Assembly (NCBI GenBank): GCA_903847975.1
Contig: CAINFC010000080.1
Location: forward strand, 1-64,000
DNA: 64,000 nucleotides
Reading direction: 5' to 3'
Source of the DNA: an uncultured Acidobacteriota bacterium
GTDB taxonomy: Bacteria; Acidobacteriota; UBA6911; CAINFC01
Under the pieces are notes generated by a model, which saw only the letters and a program-made list of their open reading frames with translations, was not told the origin of the DNA and ran no database searches. Numbering within the stretch: the stretch's first letter is position 1; every line of letters starts with the position of its first letter. Positions 1-7,932 of this stretch are shown piece after piece. Position numbers and translations under genes: made by a program.

Positions 1-397
1 CTGTAAGGGCTGCGCAAACACCTGGCATTGCGGGATTTTGCGCAACCCTTTCAGGGTTGTCGCCTGCGGGTGTCCTTACCCGGGGTAGGCGCGAAGCGCG
101 CCAACCCCGGGCTGCGATCCGAAGCCCTTTCAGGGCTTTCCACAACGGAAATCTCCAGACATGGCACTTTTTGCCGGGTTATCATGGGACTTTTTGCCGG
201 GTTATCAGGGAATGACATATTCGCAAAAAAGGAACCCCAAAGGGGTTCCGGTACACAGCCCGGGGCTGCGCAAACACCTGGTATTGCTGGATTTTGCGCA
301 ACCCTATCAGGGCTTTCCCCAACGGAAATCCACAGGTTTGGGACTTTTTTCCGGACCATCCTGCCGGATGAAGGTGCAAAAAAGCCCTAACCGGTTT
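1..397. repeat. Chain of short palindromes (dispersed intergenic repeat, copy 1)
   Basis: No gene is supported in this stretch. It is built from consecutive small hairpins: AACCCT/AGGGTT arms at 44-58, a 15-bp arm pair at 79-93 and 97-111 around a 3-nt loop with one internal mismatch, AGCCCT/AGGGCT near 122-138, and a perfect 8-bp GGAACCCC/GGGGTTCC pair at 231-249. Phrases such as 'gcgcaaacacctgg' and 'ggattttgcgcaacc' occur twice. The inverted complement of much of it reappears at 51955-52260. The open frames here translate the repeat in several frames and are not credible genes. Confidence 0.75.
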
Positions 398-1888
398 TCA
401 GCTCCACAGGCGGTCGTGGGATCTCTTCTGGTCCCACTCCGGCGTGGGTTCGAAGTATCCCTTGGACTCCTTGCTGAGGTGCTTGCGAACCTCTTCCTCG
501 TTCAGCTCAATGCCCAGCCCAGGCGCGTCCAGGGGCACATTGGCAAATCCCTTGGTTACCATCGGCTGGCTGCCTACCATGCGCACCAGGTTGCTCCACC
601 ACGGATTGTCCACGCTGTGGTGCTCGAGGGCCAGGAAATTCTGGGTGGCCGCCGCGCAATGCACGTTGGCCATGAAGCAGATGGGCGACCCGGCCATATG
701 CATGGCCATGGCCACGCCGGCTTCCTCGGCATAGTCGCCGATTCTCTTGGTTTCCCAAAGCCCGCCGGAAGTTCCCAGATCCGGCTGAATGATATCCACG
801 GCGTGAGCATCGATCAGCGGCTTGAACCCTTTGAGCAGGTAGATGTCCTCCCCGGTGCAGGTGGGCGTTTCCAATGCTTCCGTGACCGTTTTCCACTGAT
901 CCGTATAGAACCAGGGCACCATGTCCTCCACCCAGGCCAGGCGGTATTTTTCCATGGTTTTGCCGAAGCGGATGGAATTGTTGATGTCGAAATGCCCGAA
1001 ATGATCGGCGCAGAGCGGCATTTCGTATCCCACCGCGTTGCGGACCTGTTCCACGTACTCGGCCAGTCCCGCCAGCCCCTTCTCCGTAATCTGCACCTGG
1101 GTGAAAGGGTGCAGAGCGTTTCCATAGCCCATGTAATCGCGCAGGTCATACTGCCCGACCGCACCGTCCCAGAATTTGCTGTTGACGATAGCGTCGGGTA
1201 TCTTGCCGACCACGTGAATGCCCAGGTCCATTTTGAGCCAGGTGAAGCCCTGCTCCTCCACTCTTCTTTTCATGGTCACCGCAAAGGTTTTCGGGTCCCG
1301 AGCCCCAGGCGTATCCGCGTAGAGCCGTACCTTGTCCCGGTACCTGCCGCCCAGAAGCTGCCAGGCAGGGACCCCGTAGGCCTTTCCACAGAGATCCCAG
1401 AGGGCAATCTCCACGCCGCAGACTCCGCCCCCCTGGCGGCCGTGGTGTCCGAACTGCCGGATGATTTTGAAAATCATTTCCACGTTGCAGGGATTCAGGC
1501 CCAGGATCCTGCTTTTCAGAAACAGGGCGTAGCGCTCGTCGGCTCCGTCTCTCACTTCGCCAAGCCCGTAGATCCCCTGGTTGGTATCCAGCCGGAGAAG
1601 AGCCTTGCGCCCGCCGCCGTCCCCGAGGACCGCCACGCGCATATCGGTGATCTTAAGATCCGAAGGACTCGAAGCCCGCTGCACTTTCGATGTGGTCTGG
1701 GCTATGGCATCCTCGAAGGAGCACCTGGTCAGACCGGCCAGGCTGATGCCGCCGAGAGCTGCATTCCGGATGAAATGGCGGCGGGCGCTGCCGTCGGCGG
1801 GATCCGGCGCGCTCTTCTTCTCTGTGACCGCCGCTGTTTTTTCCTGCTGCCGAAAGCGCCCGGCCAGCGAATGAAGTATCTTTTTCAT
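398..1888 (-). CDS. Tat-exported mandelate racemase/muconate lactonizing enzyme family protein (enolase superfamily)
   Basis: 496 aa. A twin-arginine signal lies at residues 36-37, after an unusually long N-terminal extension. The enolase-superfamily barrel follows. Visible candidates are the base-side K219-x-D221, metal ligands D295, E321 and E347, D370 and H397, in the usual order and spacing for sugar-acid dehydratases. Family members abstract the proton alpha to a carboxylate with Mg2+ help. The substrate here is unknown, and the K-x-D motif departs from the classical K-x-K. The gene follows the RraA-like gene by 26 bp on the same strand, so the pair probably forms an operon for sugar-acid or oxo-acid catabolism. 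The ATG lies 13 nt after GGAGAG, a rather long spacing. Export to the periplasm is inferred from the Tat motif. Confidence 0.85.
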   Translation of the reverse strand: MKKILHSLAGRFRQQEKTAAVTEKKSAPDPADGSARRHFIRNAALGGISLAGLTRCSFEDAIAQTTSKVQRASSPSDLKITDMRVAVLGDGGGRKALLRLDTNQGIYGLGEVRDGADERYALFLKSRILGLNPCNVEMIFKIIRQFGHHGRQGGGVCGVEIALWDLCGKAYGVPAWQLLGGRYRDKVRLYADTPGARDPKTFAVTMKRRVEEQGFTWLKMDLGIHVVGKIPDAIVNSKFWDGAVGQYDLRDYMGYGNALHPFTQVQITEKGLAGLAEYVEQVRNAVGYEMPLCADHFGHFDINNSIRFGKTMEKYRLAWVEDMVPWFYTDQWKTVTEALETPTCTGEDIYLLKGFKPLIDAHAVDIIQPDLGTSGGLWETKRIGDYAEEAGVAMAMHMAGSPICFMANVHCAAATQNFLALEHHSVDNPWWSNLVRMVGSQPMVTKGFANVPLDAPGLGIELNEEEVRKHLSKESKGYFEPTPEWDQKRSHDRLWS

Positions 1889-1914
1889 GATGGTACTATT
1901 CTCTCCTTTTTTCT

Positions 1915-2850
1915 TTAGTAATTTCTTTCTTTGAGATAATTATCCAGCTCTTCCCGGGTCATCGGCAGCTTCCCCGGATAATTCCGGGCCCAGTCCAGGA
2001 AATCCTTCTTGATTTCGTCCGTCCAGCGGCTGTCGATCTGCCCGGCCAGGTACTTCTTTTCGCGCAGGCGCTGGTGGCCGAACTCGTCGCGCAGGGCGGT
2101 CACTTCGGCGGTCAGCACCAGGTCCTGAAGCAGGTGCGCGGGAATGAAAACCACCCCGTACTTTTTGGCCAGAACAGCATCGCCGGGAAGCACCGTGGCG
2201 CGGCCGATCCGTATGGGAGCGTTGATGGAGGTCAGCATCATCTGAAAGATAAAGGAGGGATGCGCTCCCTTGATCCACCCGTTGAATCCCTTGATTTCCG
2301 ACAGGCCTTCCTGGTCCCGCACCGAGCCGTAAAAAATGACCCCTCGCTGGGATTTGGCGTAGATCGAGTTGCCAAGATTGTCGCCGATGAGCGTTCCGTC
2401 GGCGATTTTGCCGTATCCGTCGGCCACGTACACATCGCCGGGAGTAAGCGTGTCGATAGGCCAGGAGTTGGTCCCGCCCTGCTGGGCGCGGTTTTCCAGT
2501 TTTCCCTGGGCCTTCACCTGGCTCTCCAGATCCGGTCGCAGAGGCATATATTGCGCCGTGACCACACGGCCGGTCATCGCCTCCTCCGGATGGATGATCG
2601 TCCATTCCCCTTCGTACTGGTTCATGTATCCTTTATTGCGCAGGTAGCCCCAGGCTTCCTCCATGGACACGTTTTTCAGCCTTTCCAGCAGCGCATCGGG
2701 AACCTTGGGACGGCCGTCGGCCAGGCGCTCCCCCTTCCATTCCGATGTGAGAGCTTTGATATAATCCGGAGAGGAGCCGACATTCTGACCCCGGCAAAAA
2801 AAACTGGTCAGAAGGAGCAAGGCAATAAAGCAAACCGTTTTCCTGTTCAT
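1915..2850 (-). CDS. RraA-like / HMG-CHA aldolase-fold protein with signal peptide
   Basis: 311 aa. The N-terminus is a hydrophobic signal peptide (residues 1-22). The core carries the RraA/dimethylmenaquinone methyltransferase-like fold signature: 'TPGDVYVADGYG', then a 'IGDNLGNSIYAKSQRG' stretch, then 'GSVRDQEG', whose Arg-Asp pair matches the catalytic pair of 4-hydroxy-4-methyl-2-oxoglutarate/oxaloacetate aldolases. This frame continues upstream as an open frame to 5094, but that part is antisense to the sugar transferase. The ATG at 2850 is chosen because a signal peptide starts there. A secreted RraA-like protein next to an enolase-superfamily dehydratase suggests lyase chemistry on a sugar-acid product. 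RNase regulation is unlikely for an exported protein. Confidence 0.75.
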   Translation of the reverse strand: MNRKTVCFIALLLLTSFFCRGQNVGSSPDYIKALTSEWKGERLADGRPKVPDALLERLKNVSMEEAWGYLRNKGYMNQYEGEWTIIHPEEAMTGRVVTAQYMPLRPDLESQVKAQGKLENRAQQGGTNSWPIDTLTPGDVYVADGYGKIADGTLIGDNLGNSIYAKSQRGVIFYGSVRDQEGLSEIKGFNGWIKGAHPSFIFQMMLTSINAPIRIGRATVLPGDAVLAKKYGVVFIPAHLLQDLVLTAEVTALRDEFGHQRLREKKYLAGQIDSRWTDEIKKDFLDWARNYPGKLPMTREELDNYLKERNY

Positions 2851-2881
2851 AATGTTCTGCTTTCTTAAAAAAAAAAATGAA

Positions 2882-2910
2882 TTGATTGTGGTATCTTCGG
2901 TGAATATTAA
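2882..2910 (+). promoter_or_regulatory. Possible sigma70-type promoter for the SRPBCC gene
   Basis: TTGATT at 2882-2887 and TATTAA at 2905-2910 are separated by 17 nt, about 50 nt upstream of the ATG at 2962. The -10 box is weak, so this is tentative. Confidence 0.35.
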
Positions 2911-2961
2911 TATGGACGAAACTGCTAAAAGTTGCAATACACCATTGAAAAGATATTTGGT

Positions 2962-3426
2962 ATGAGAGTCCTTCAGCGAGATCAGTTCCTGCCCATCCCG
3001 CTCGACCGGGCCTGGGACTTTTTTTCCTCCCCTTTCAACCTGAATGCGGTTACACCCGCAGAAATGTCGTTTGAAATCACCTCCGAAGTGCCGGCAGGAA
3101 TGTATCCGGGCCTGATCATCACCTACCGGATCCGTCCTTTTCTGGGCGTACCTTTCACCTGGTGCACAGAGATCACCCACATCCGGGAACGATGCTACTT
3201 TATTGACGAACAGCGCCTGGGACCCTATCGGATGTGGCATCATGAACACCGTTTTCGAGAGGTGGAAAACGGCGTCCGGATGACCGACCTGCTGCACTAT
3301 GAAATCGGCAAATCCTTCTTCGGATCTCTGGCCGGCGTTCTTTTTGTGCACCGGAGCATATCCCGGATTTTCGACTACCGGGCACGGGCGCTGGAAAGGC
3401 TGTTCGGCCCGGCCCCGATGCCATGA
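2962..3426 (+). CDS. SRPBCC (START-like) family protein
   Basis: 154 aa. The sequence has the pattern of polyketide-cyclase/START-like lipid- or ligand-binding proteins of the COG4276 type: 'LPIPLDRAWDFFSSPFNL' near the N-terminus, then alternating strands ending in a helix. No catalytic residues can be assigned. The frame is open from a TTG at 2932, but the ATG at 2962 aligns better with the family start ('MRVLQRDQFLPIP'). It lies divergently from the RraA-like gene and about 150 bp upstream of the sugar transferase. The partner or ligand is unknown. Confidence 0.7.
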   Translation: MRVLQRDQFLPIPLDRAWDFFSSPFNLNAVTPAEMSFEITSEVPAGMYPGLIITYRIRPFLGVPFTWCTEITHIRERCYFIDEQRLGPYRMWHHEHRFREVENGVRMTDLLHYEIGKSFFGSLAGVLFVHRSISRIFDYRARALERLFGPAPMP

Positions 3427-3441
3427 GGAACTTTTTAACTT

Positions 3442-3470
3442 TTGACTCCGCCCGGGGAAAAGAATAAAAT
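3442..3470 (+). promoter_or_regulatory. Sigma70-type promoter for the sugar transferase gene
   Basis: TTGACT at 3442-3447 and TAAAAT at 3465-3470 with a 17-nt spacer. The predicted start near 3477 would leave a 5' leader of about 95 nt before the ATG at 3574. Confidence 0.6.
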
Positions 3471-3573
3471 CTCCTGACTTTCCAACACAGAAATAGAAAA
3501 AAGAACAGACAATCGTGGTACCTGTTCCGATTGATGCAATGCGCAATTCGCAACCAACGGGAGAAAGACATTC

Positions 3574-5178
3574 ATGTTGTCGGCAGCAAGTCTGAGGCTC
3601 GGGACACGCGCGCGCGGCTATCGCTATCCGATCCTGCGGTCCCGGCACAAATCGGCGATCAGCGTCATTTATTCGATCGCCGAGTTTCGGGAGTTGATCA
3701 CCAAGGAATGCGAAAGGGCCGACCGTTACCGCTCGCGTTTTTCGCTGGCCATTTTTGAAGTCGGAACCGTAGACGAAAGCAGCGTTCTGATCCGCCGGCT
3801 GGTACGGACCATACACCACCGGTTCCGGAATACAGATGACGTGGGTTGGTACCGCGCCGGGCAAATCGGGATCATCCTGCCATTCACTCCCGCGGAAGGC
3901 GCCTGGAAGCTGGCCGAATATGTGAGCAGCGTCATCGCTTCCATCACCGCCCCGCCGGCTTTTTCCATCTTCTCTTATCCGTCCGCCAACTGGCCGGAGC
4001 AAAGGCTTTCCCGGCGGATCTCCTCGTTGGTAGGCATCTCGTTCCTGCTGCGCAGGCTGTATTTCCTTCCGGTACCCAAGGCCGATGAACTGCACGCCAT
4101 GATCGCCCGCGAAAGGGGACGATCCGACCGCAACGGGAATATTTTCAGCCTGATCATTTTCAAGATGGAGAACCTGCCGCCGGGTATCTCCACCCAGCGC
4201 CAGATGCTTCTGGATCTCAATAACCGCCTGCGGGACACGGATGAAATCGGGTGGTTCGACGACCGGCACCTGAGCGCTATATTGCCCTATGCCGCCCGGG
4301 CGGACGCCCAGCGCATTGCCGAGGTCATCTGCCGCCATGTCGGAGTTCAACCCGGCCCGGACTTCTACCTGGTCTACACCTACCCGGACAACTGGTTCCC
4401 GGAGCGCAAGCCTGCCGAACTTGAAATTCCGGAGCCGGTCGCCGCAAAACAGGCCCTGCCCGAGGAGGAGGAAAAAGCCATTCCGGATCTGATGGAAGCC
4501 GAAGCCCAGCCCCCTTCCGATCCCACCGACTCCGCTCAGCAGAACTCCGGGACCTTTTTGTTCCGTCCGGTGCCCCTGTGGAAAAGAGCCCTGGATATCT
4601 TCGGCTCGCTGTTTGCCATTTTTCTGCTTTCCCCGTTTTTCCTGCTGGCCCTGCTGATCATCAAATTTTCCTCCCCCGGGCCGGTGTTTTTCCGCCAGCA
4701 GCGCATCGGCTATATGGGTCGCCCGTTCCGGCTTTTCAAATTCCGCACCATGGAAGTCAACGTGGAAACCAAAACCCACAGCCAGTACATGCGCAAGCTC
4801 ATCGTCGAGGGAAGCGACGGCCTGCCGATGACCAAAATCGAGCACCATCCCGGTATCATCCAAGGCGGGCGGCTGCTGCGCTCCTCCTGCATCGACGAGC
4901 TTCCCCAGCTGTTCAACGTCCTGTTCGGACAGATGAGCCTGGTCGGCCCGCGCCCCTGTTTGCCCTACGAGGCGGGCGAATACCTGCGCTGGCACGCCCG
5001 CCGCTTCGACAGCGTGCCGGGAATGACCGGACTTTGGCAGGTCAAGGGGAAAAACCGGACGACCTTCAAGGAAATGATTCGGCTGGACATCCAATACGCC
5101 TTGCGCCGCTCCTTCTGGCTGGACCTGAAGATTCTGTTCCTGACACCGATCGCCATCCTTCGCCAGATTATGGAATAA
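3574..5178 (+). CDS. Polyprenyl-phosphate sugar-1-phosphate transferase with duplicated N-terminal GGDEF-like module
   Basis: 534 aa. The C-terminal part (about 330-534) is a bacterial sugar transferase of the WbaP/ExoY type: one membrane helix (about 338-363), 'FFRQQRIGY...FKFRTM', then 'GGRLLRSSCIDELPQLFNVL' with the Asp-Glu pair at 441-442, and 'MSLVGPRP'. Such enzymes load the first sugar phosphate onto undecaprenyl phosphate in the inner membrane. The N-terminal 300 residues hold two related modules (about 36-140 and 170-275), each with a 'D-x-x-GW' and 'ILPF/ILPY' stretch resembling degenerate diguanylate-cyclase domains. A Glu/Pro-rich linker (about 277-325) joins the halves. The helix number is lower than in WbaP. 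It is probably the initiating enzyme for the polymer made by the operon at 34438-44421, though the two are 30 kb apart. Confidence 0.85.
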   Translation: MLSAASLRLGTRARGYRYPILRSRHKSAISVIYSIAEFRELITKECERADRYRSRFSLAIFEVGTVDESSVLIRRLVRTIHHRFRNTDDVGWYRAGQIGIILPFTPAEGAWKLAEYVSSVIASITAPPAFSIFSYPSANWPEQRLSRRISSLVGISFLLRRLYFLPVPKADELHAMIARERGRSDRNGNIFSLIIFKMENLPPGISTQRQMLLDLNNRLRDTDEIGWFDDRHLSAILPYAARADAQRIAEVICRHVGVQPGPDFYLVYTYPDNWFPERKPAELEIPEPVAAKQALPEEEEKAIPDLMEAEAQPPSDPTDSAQQNSGTFLFRPVPLWKRALDIFGSLFAIFLLSPFFLLALLIIKFSSPGPVFFRQQRIGYMGRPFRLFKFRTMEVNVETKTHSQYMRKLIVEGSDGLPMTKIEHHPGIIQGGRLLRSSCIDELPQLFNVLFGQMSLVGPRPCLPYEAGEYLRWHARRFDSVPGMTGLWQVKGKNRTTFKEMIRLDIQYALRRSFWLDLKILFLTPIAILRQIME

Positions 5179-5195
5179 CCGCTCAGGAGTTCCCC

Positions 5196-6971
5196 ATGAA
5201 CATCCGGTTCTTTCAACGCAGCCTTTTTGTTTTTTTCCTTCTCGCCCCCTGGATGCTTTCCGCCCAGCCTTCGCCGTCTGCGTCCGGCACCCTCCCGGTC
5301 CAGGTGGAGGCCAACGTGCGGGTCAAAATGCGCGACGGCATATCGCTGCTCTGCGACATCTATCGACCTACCGGACCCGGCCGCTACCCGGTTCTTCTGA
5401 CCCGAACCCCTTACAACCGCAAGGATGCCAGCCAGGGAATGTTTCTTGCCTCCCACGGCTATGTGGTCATCCAGCAGGATACCCGGGGCCGCTTCGGCTC
5501 CGAGGGGGAATTCTACCCCTTCCGCCACGAGGCCGCCGACGGCTACGATACCATCGAATGGGCCGCCGCGCTGCCGTACGCCGACGGCCGGGTCGGAACC
5601 TTCGGCGGCTCCTATGTGGGCGCCACCCAGATGCTGGCCGCCTCCGCAGCCCCGCCCCACCTGGTGGCCATTTTCCCTTATGTGACTGCCGCCGAGTACT
5701 ACGAGGGATGGACCTACGAGGGGGGAGCGCTGATGCAGTGGTTCGCGGAATCCTGGACCGCCGGCTTGATCAACGATACGCTCGGCAAGAAATCGGCCCG
5801 CCTCAGCCGCCCCCTGGCCTGGGCCGAGCAGCTGCCGGTGGATGAATTCCGGATTGCCGCTTTCCCTGCGCCGGACGAACTGGCCCCCTACTTCCGGGAC
5901 TGGGTTCGCCACGAGAGCGACGATGACTACTGGGCCGCGGTGCGGGTTTCGGATCACTACGGGAAAATGAACATCCAGGCCCTGCACGCCGGCGGCTGGC
6001 ACGACATTTTCAGCGGCGGTTCGGTCCGCAATTTTATCGAAATGCAAAAGCAGGCTCCCACCGAAAAGGCGCGCCGGGGGCAGCGCCTGCTCATGGGGCC
6101 CTGGGCGCATGCCGCCACCTCCCCGGAGGGCCGGATCGGAGGGGTCACCTTCGGAACCCAGGCAGTGCTCGACATGAACGACACCATCGTCCGCTGGTAC
6201 GACTACGTGATGAAGGGCAGGCAGAACGAATTCGCCTCCGATGCCCCGGTCCGGATTTTCGTGCTGGGCGAGAACGCCTGGCGCACCGAGCGCGAATTCC
6301 CGCCGGCCCGCGCCGTCCCCACAAGGTATTATCTGCACGCCACTCGCGGTGCCAACTCCGCCTCGGGCGACGGAGCTCTTTCCACCGCTCCTCCGAAACA
6401 GGAAAGGGCCGATGAATTTGAATACGATCCGGCCAGCCCGGTGCGAACCCTCGGCGGAAGACTCTGCTGCGGCGGCCTGGACCCCGGACCCTTCGACCAG
6501 CGCCCGAACGAATCCCGCAGCGACGTGCTGGTTTTTTCCACTCCTCCTCTGGAGCAGGATCTGGAAGTGACCGGATTTGTGACCATGGAGCTGTATGCGG
6601 CCACCTCCGCGGCCGACACCGATTTTACGGCCATGCTGGTGGACGTGGATCCTTCGGGATTCGCCCGCTACCTGGCGGACGGGATCCTTCGCGCGCGCTA
6701 CCGCGAATCGCGTTCCAAAGCCACTCCGATCGAGCCCGGAAAAATCTATGCTTATTCCATCGATCTCTGGGCCACCAGCAATCTTTTCAAAGCCGGCCAC
6801 CGCATACGGGCCTACGTCTCCAGCAGCAATTTCCCCCGGTTCAGCCGGAACCTGAACACCGGGGAAAGCACTTTCGGTTCCTCAAGGATGGTCCGAGCCA
6901 GGCAGACTGTCTACCACGACGCCGCACACCCCTCGGCCCTGATCCTGCCGGTAATTCCAAGACCAAAGTGA
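5196..6971 (+). CDS. CocE/NonD-family alpha/beta hydrolase (X-Pro dipeptidyl-peptidase S15-like)
   Basis: 591 aa. A Sec signal peptide (residues 1-23) precedes an alpha/beta-hydrolase core with the nucleophile motif GGSYVG (Ser139) and a probable catalytic His at 'GGWHD' (H269). A C-terminal jelly-roll domain of the X-Pro peptidase type follows (about 400-591, 'SDVLVFSTPPLEQDLEVTG'). Family members cleave acyl, ester or X-Pro peptide bonds. Substrate cannot be deduced. The ATG at 5196 follows CAGGAG and sits 17 bp after the sugar transferase stop, so the two genes are probably cotranscribed. Confidence 0.88.
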   Translation: MNIRFFQRSLFVFFLLAPWMLSAQPSPSASGTLPVQVEANVRVKMRDGISLLCDIYRPTGPGRYPVLLTRTPYNRKDASQGMFLASHGYVVIQQDTRGRFGSEGEFYPFRHEAADGYDTIEWAAALPYADGRVGTFGGSYVGATQMLAASAAPPHLVAIFPYVTAAEYYEGWTYEGGALMQWFAESWTAGLINDTLGKKSARLSRPLAWAEQLPVDEFRIAAFPAPDELAPYFRDWVRHESDDDYWAAVRVSDHYGKMNIQALHAGGWHDIFSGGSVRNFIEMQKQAPTEKARRGQRLLMGPWAHAATSPEGRIGGVTFGTQAVLDMNDTIVRWYDYVMKGRQNEFASDAPVRIFVLGENAWRTEREFPPARAVPTRYYLHATRGANSASGDGALSTAPPKQERADEFEYDPASPVRTLGGRLCCGGLDPGPFDQRPNESRSDVLVFSTPPLEQDLEVTGFVTMELYAATSAADTDFTAMLVDVDPSGFARYLADGILRARYRESRSKATPIEPGKIYAYSIDLWATSNLFKAGHRIRAYVSSSNFPRFSRNLNTGESTFGSSRMVRARQTVYHDAAHPSALILPVIPRPK

Positions 6972-7272
6972 GTCCTGCGGTTTTCCCCTGGCCGGCAGGA
7001 AACGATGATACCCGTCGGATTCGGAACGAAGAGGAGAGCCTTTTTACACCTGCATCACGCGGGATAATCTCGCAAAAAATCTTTGTTCAGAGTACAAGCT
7101 TTAGCTTGCATAGCACAAGCGGAATTTTGCTTGCCGCACGGAGCCTGAAGGCTGTACTCTAAACGGTTTTCTTTTGTGAGTTTGTTTTGGGGTGTTTTTG
7201 GGACTTATTGCGGTTCTGTCACGCCGGATAGCCCGGCCGGAATATCCGGACGGCTTTTCCTCGCGCAGGCGG
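6972..7272. other. Convergent intergenic region with one cloverleaf-like repeat
   Basis: No gene is seen here. The CocE-type gene and the response-regulator gene end towards each other. The notable content is the element at 7089-7160, preceded by a 'gataatctcgcaaaaaatc' phrase that also precedes the copy near 52301 in a similar form. Confidence 0.6.
7089..7160. repeat. Cloverleaf-like dispersed element, copy 1
   Basis: An 8-nt closing stem AGAGTACA (7089-7096) / TGTACTCT (7153-7160) encloses three hairpins: AAGCT/AGCTT (7096-7107), CAAGC/GCTTG (7116-7120 and 7129-7133) and AGCCT/AGGCT (7142-7146 and 7149-7153). A second full copy is at 52301-52371 and a partial one at 17461-17509. Confidence 0.65.
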
Positions 7273-7932
7273 CTAAGGTTTCTTTCCACTGCCGCCGGCC
7301 GGCTCCTCGAATTCCGGATAAATCGCCTTCAGGCAATTCGGGCACAGACCGTGGCTGAACGACACATTGGCGTGCTCCAGCATGTATTCCTCGAGCTGCG
7401 TCCAGTAACCGTGGTCATCGCGAATTTTTTTGCACTGCGCACAGATGGGCAGCAATCCGGAGAGGACCTTGATTTTGTGGCTGGCTTCCTGCAGTTCCGC
7501 CAGCAGCCTGCGCTGCTGCTCCTGATGGCGAAGCTCCTGCCGGCGAAGTTCGACAACGTTCAGGTTCCGGCGAAGCACTTCAAACAGTCGGGTAAAATCC
7601 ACCGGTTTGAGGACGTAACCGTCAATGCCGATCTCAATAGCATCCATCAGATACTGGGTGTCGCTGTAGGCGGTGGTAATGATCACCGGAGTGTGCGGTC
7701 GGTCTTTCTTTATTTCCCGGGCCATCTGGAGACCGTCCAGATTTGGCATGGTAATGTCCGTCAATACCAGGTCGGGATTCTGTTCCTTGAATGCCTGCAG
7801 GCCGCTTCGACCGTTTTCGGCCAGAAACAGGCGTTCCACGCGGCGCGCCAAAAAGGATCCGATCGCCCCCCGGGTGGTTTCATCGTCTTCCACGTAAAGA
7901 ATGGAGCCCTGAAGTTTGCTATCCGGTTCCAT
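7273..7932 (-). CDS. Response regulator with C-terminal CxxC...CxxC domain
   Basis: 219 aa. Residues 9-125 form a receiver domain with acidic residues at 15-17, phospho-acceptor D59 ('LTDITMP'), the 'TTAY' switch near 87 and K109. A coiled-coil linker of about 30 residues follows. The C-terminal module has 'LLPICAQCKKIRDDHGYW' (C164, C167) and 'FSHGLCPNC' (C197, C200, H194), a conserved zinc-ribbon-like module known at the ends of response regulators and kinases in several phyla, function unknown. There is no DNA-binding output domain. The start overlaps the histidine kinase stop by 14 bp, so the two are translationally coupled and should be partners. Confidence 0.88.
   Translation of the reverse strand: MEPDSKLQGSILYVEDDETTRGAIGSFLARRVERLFLAENGRSGLQAFKEQNPDLVLTDITMPNLDGLQMAREIKKDRPHTPVIITTAYSDTQYLMDAIEIGIDGYVLKPVDFTRLFEVLRRNLNVVELRRQELRHQEQQRRLLAELQEASHKIKVLSGLLPICAQCKKIRDDHGYWTQLEEYMLEHANVSFSHGLCPNCLKAIYPEFEEPAGGSGKKP

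Noticed and set aside
1-397. CRISPR array
   Set aside because: Repeated phrases are irregularly spaced, and no constant repeat-spacer period or cas gene is present.
161-1918. 585-codon plus-strand frame
   Set aside because: It runs through the repeat and antisense to the enolase-superfamily gene.
2851-5094. Upstream extension of the RraA-like frame to 1059 codons
   Set aside because: It is antisense to the sugar transferase and SRPBCC genes. The real gene starts at the signal peptide at 2850.
4965-6800. 611-codon minus-strand frame
   Set aside because: Antisense shadow of the CocE-type hydrolase, with Gly/Arg/His-rich low-complexity translation.
7089-7160. tRNA gene
   Set aside because: The size and arm number are suggestive, but there is no T-loop, D-loop or CCA pattern, and a second near-identical copy lies in another gap.
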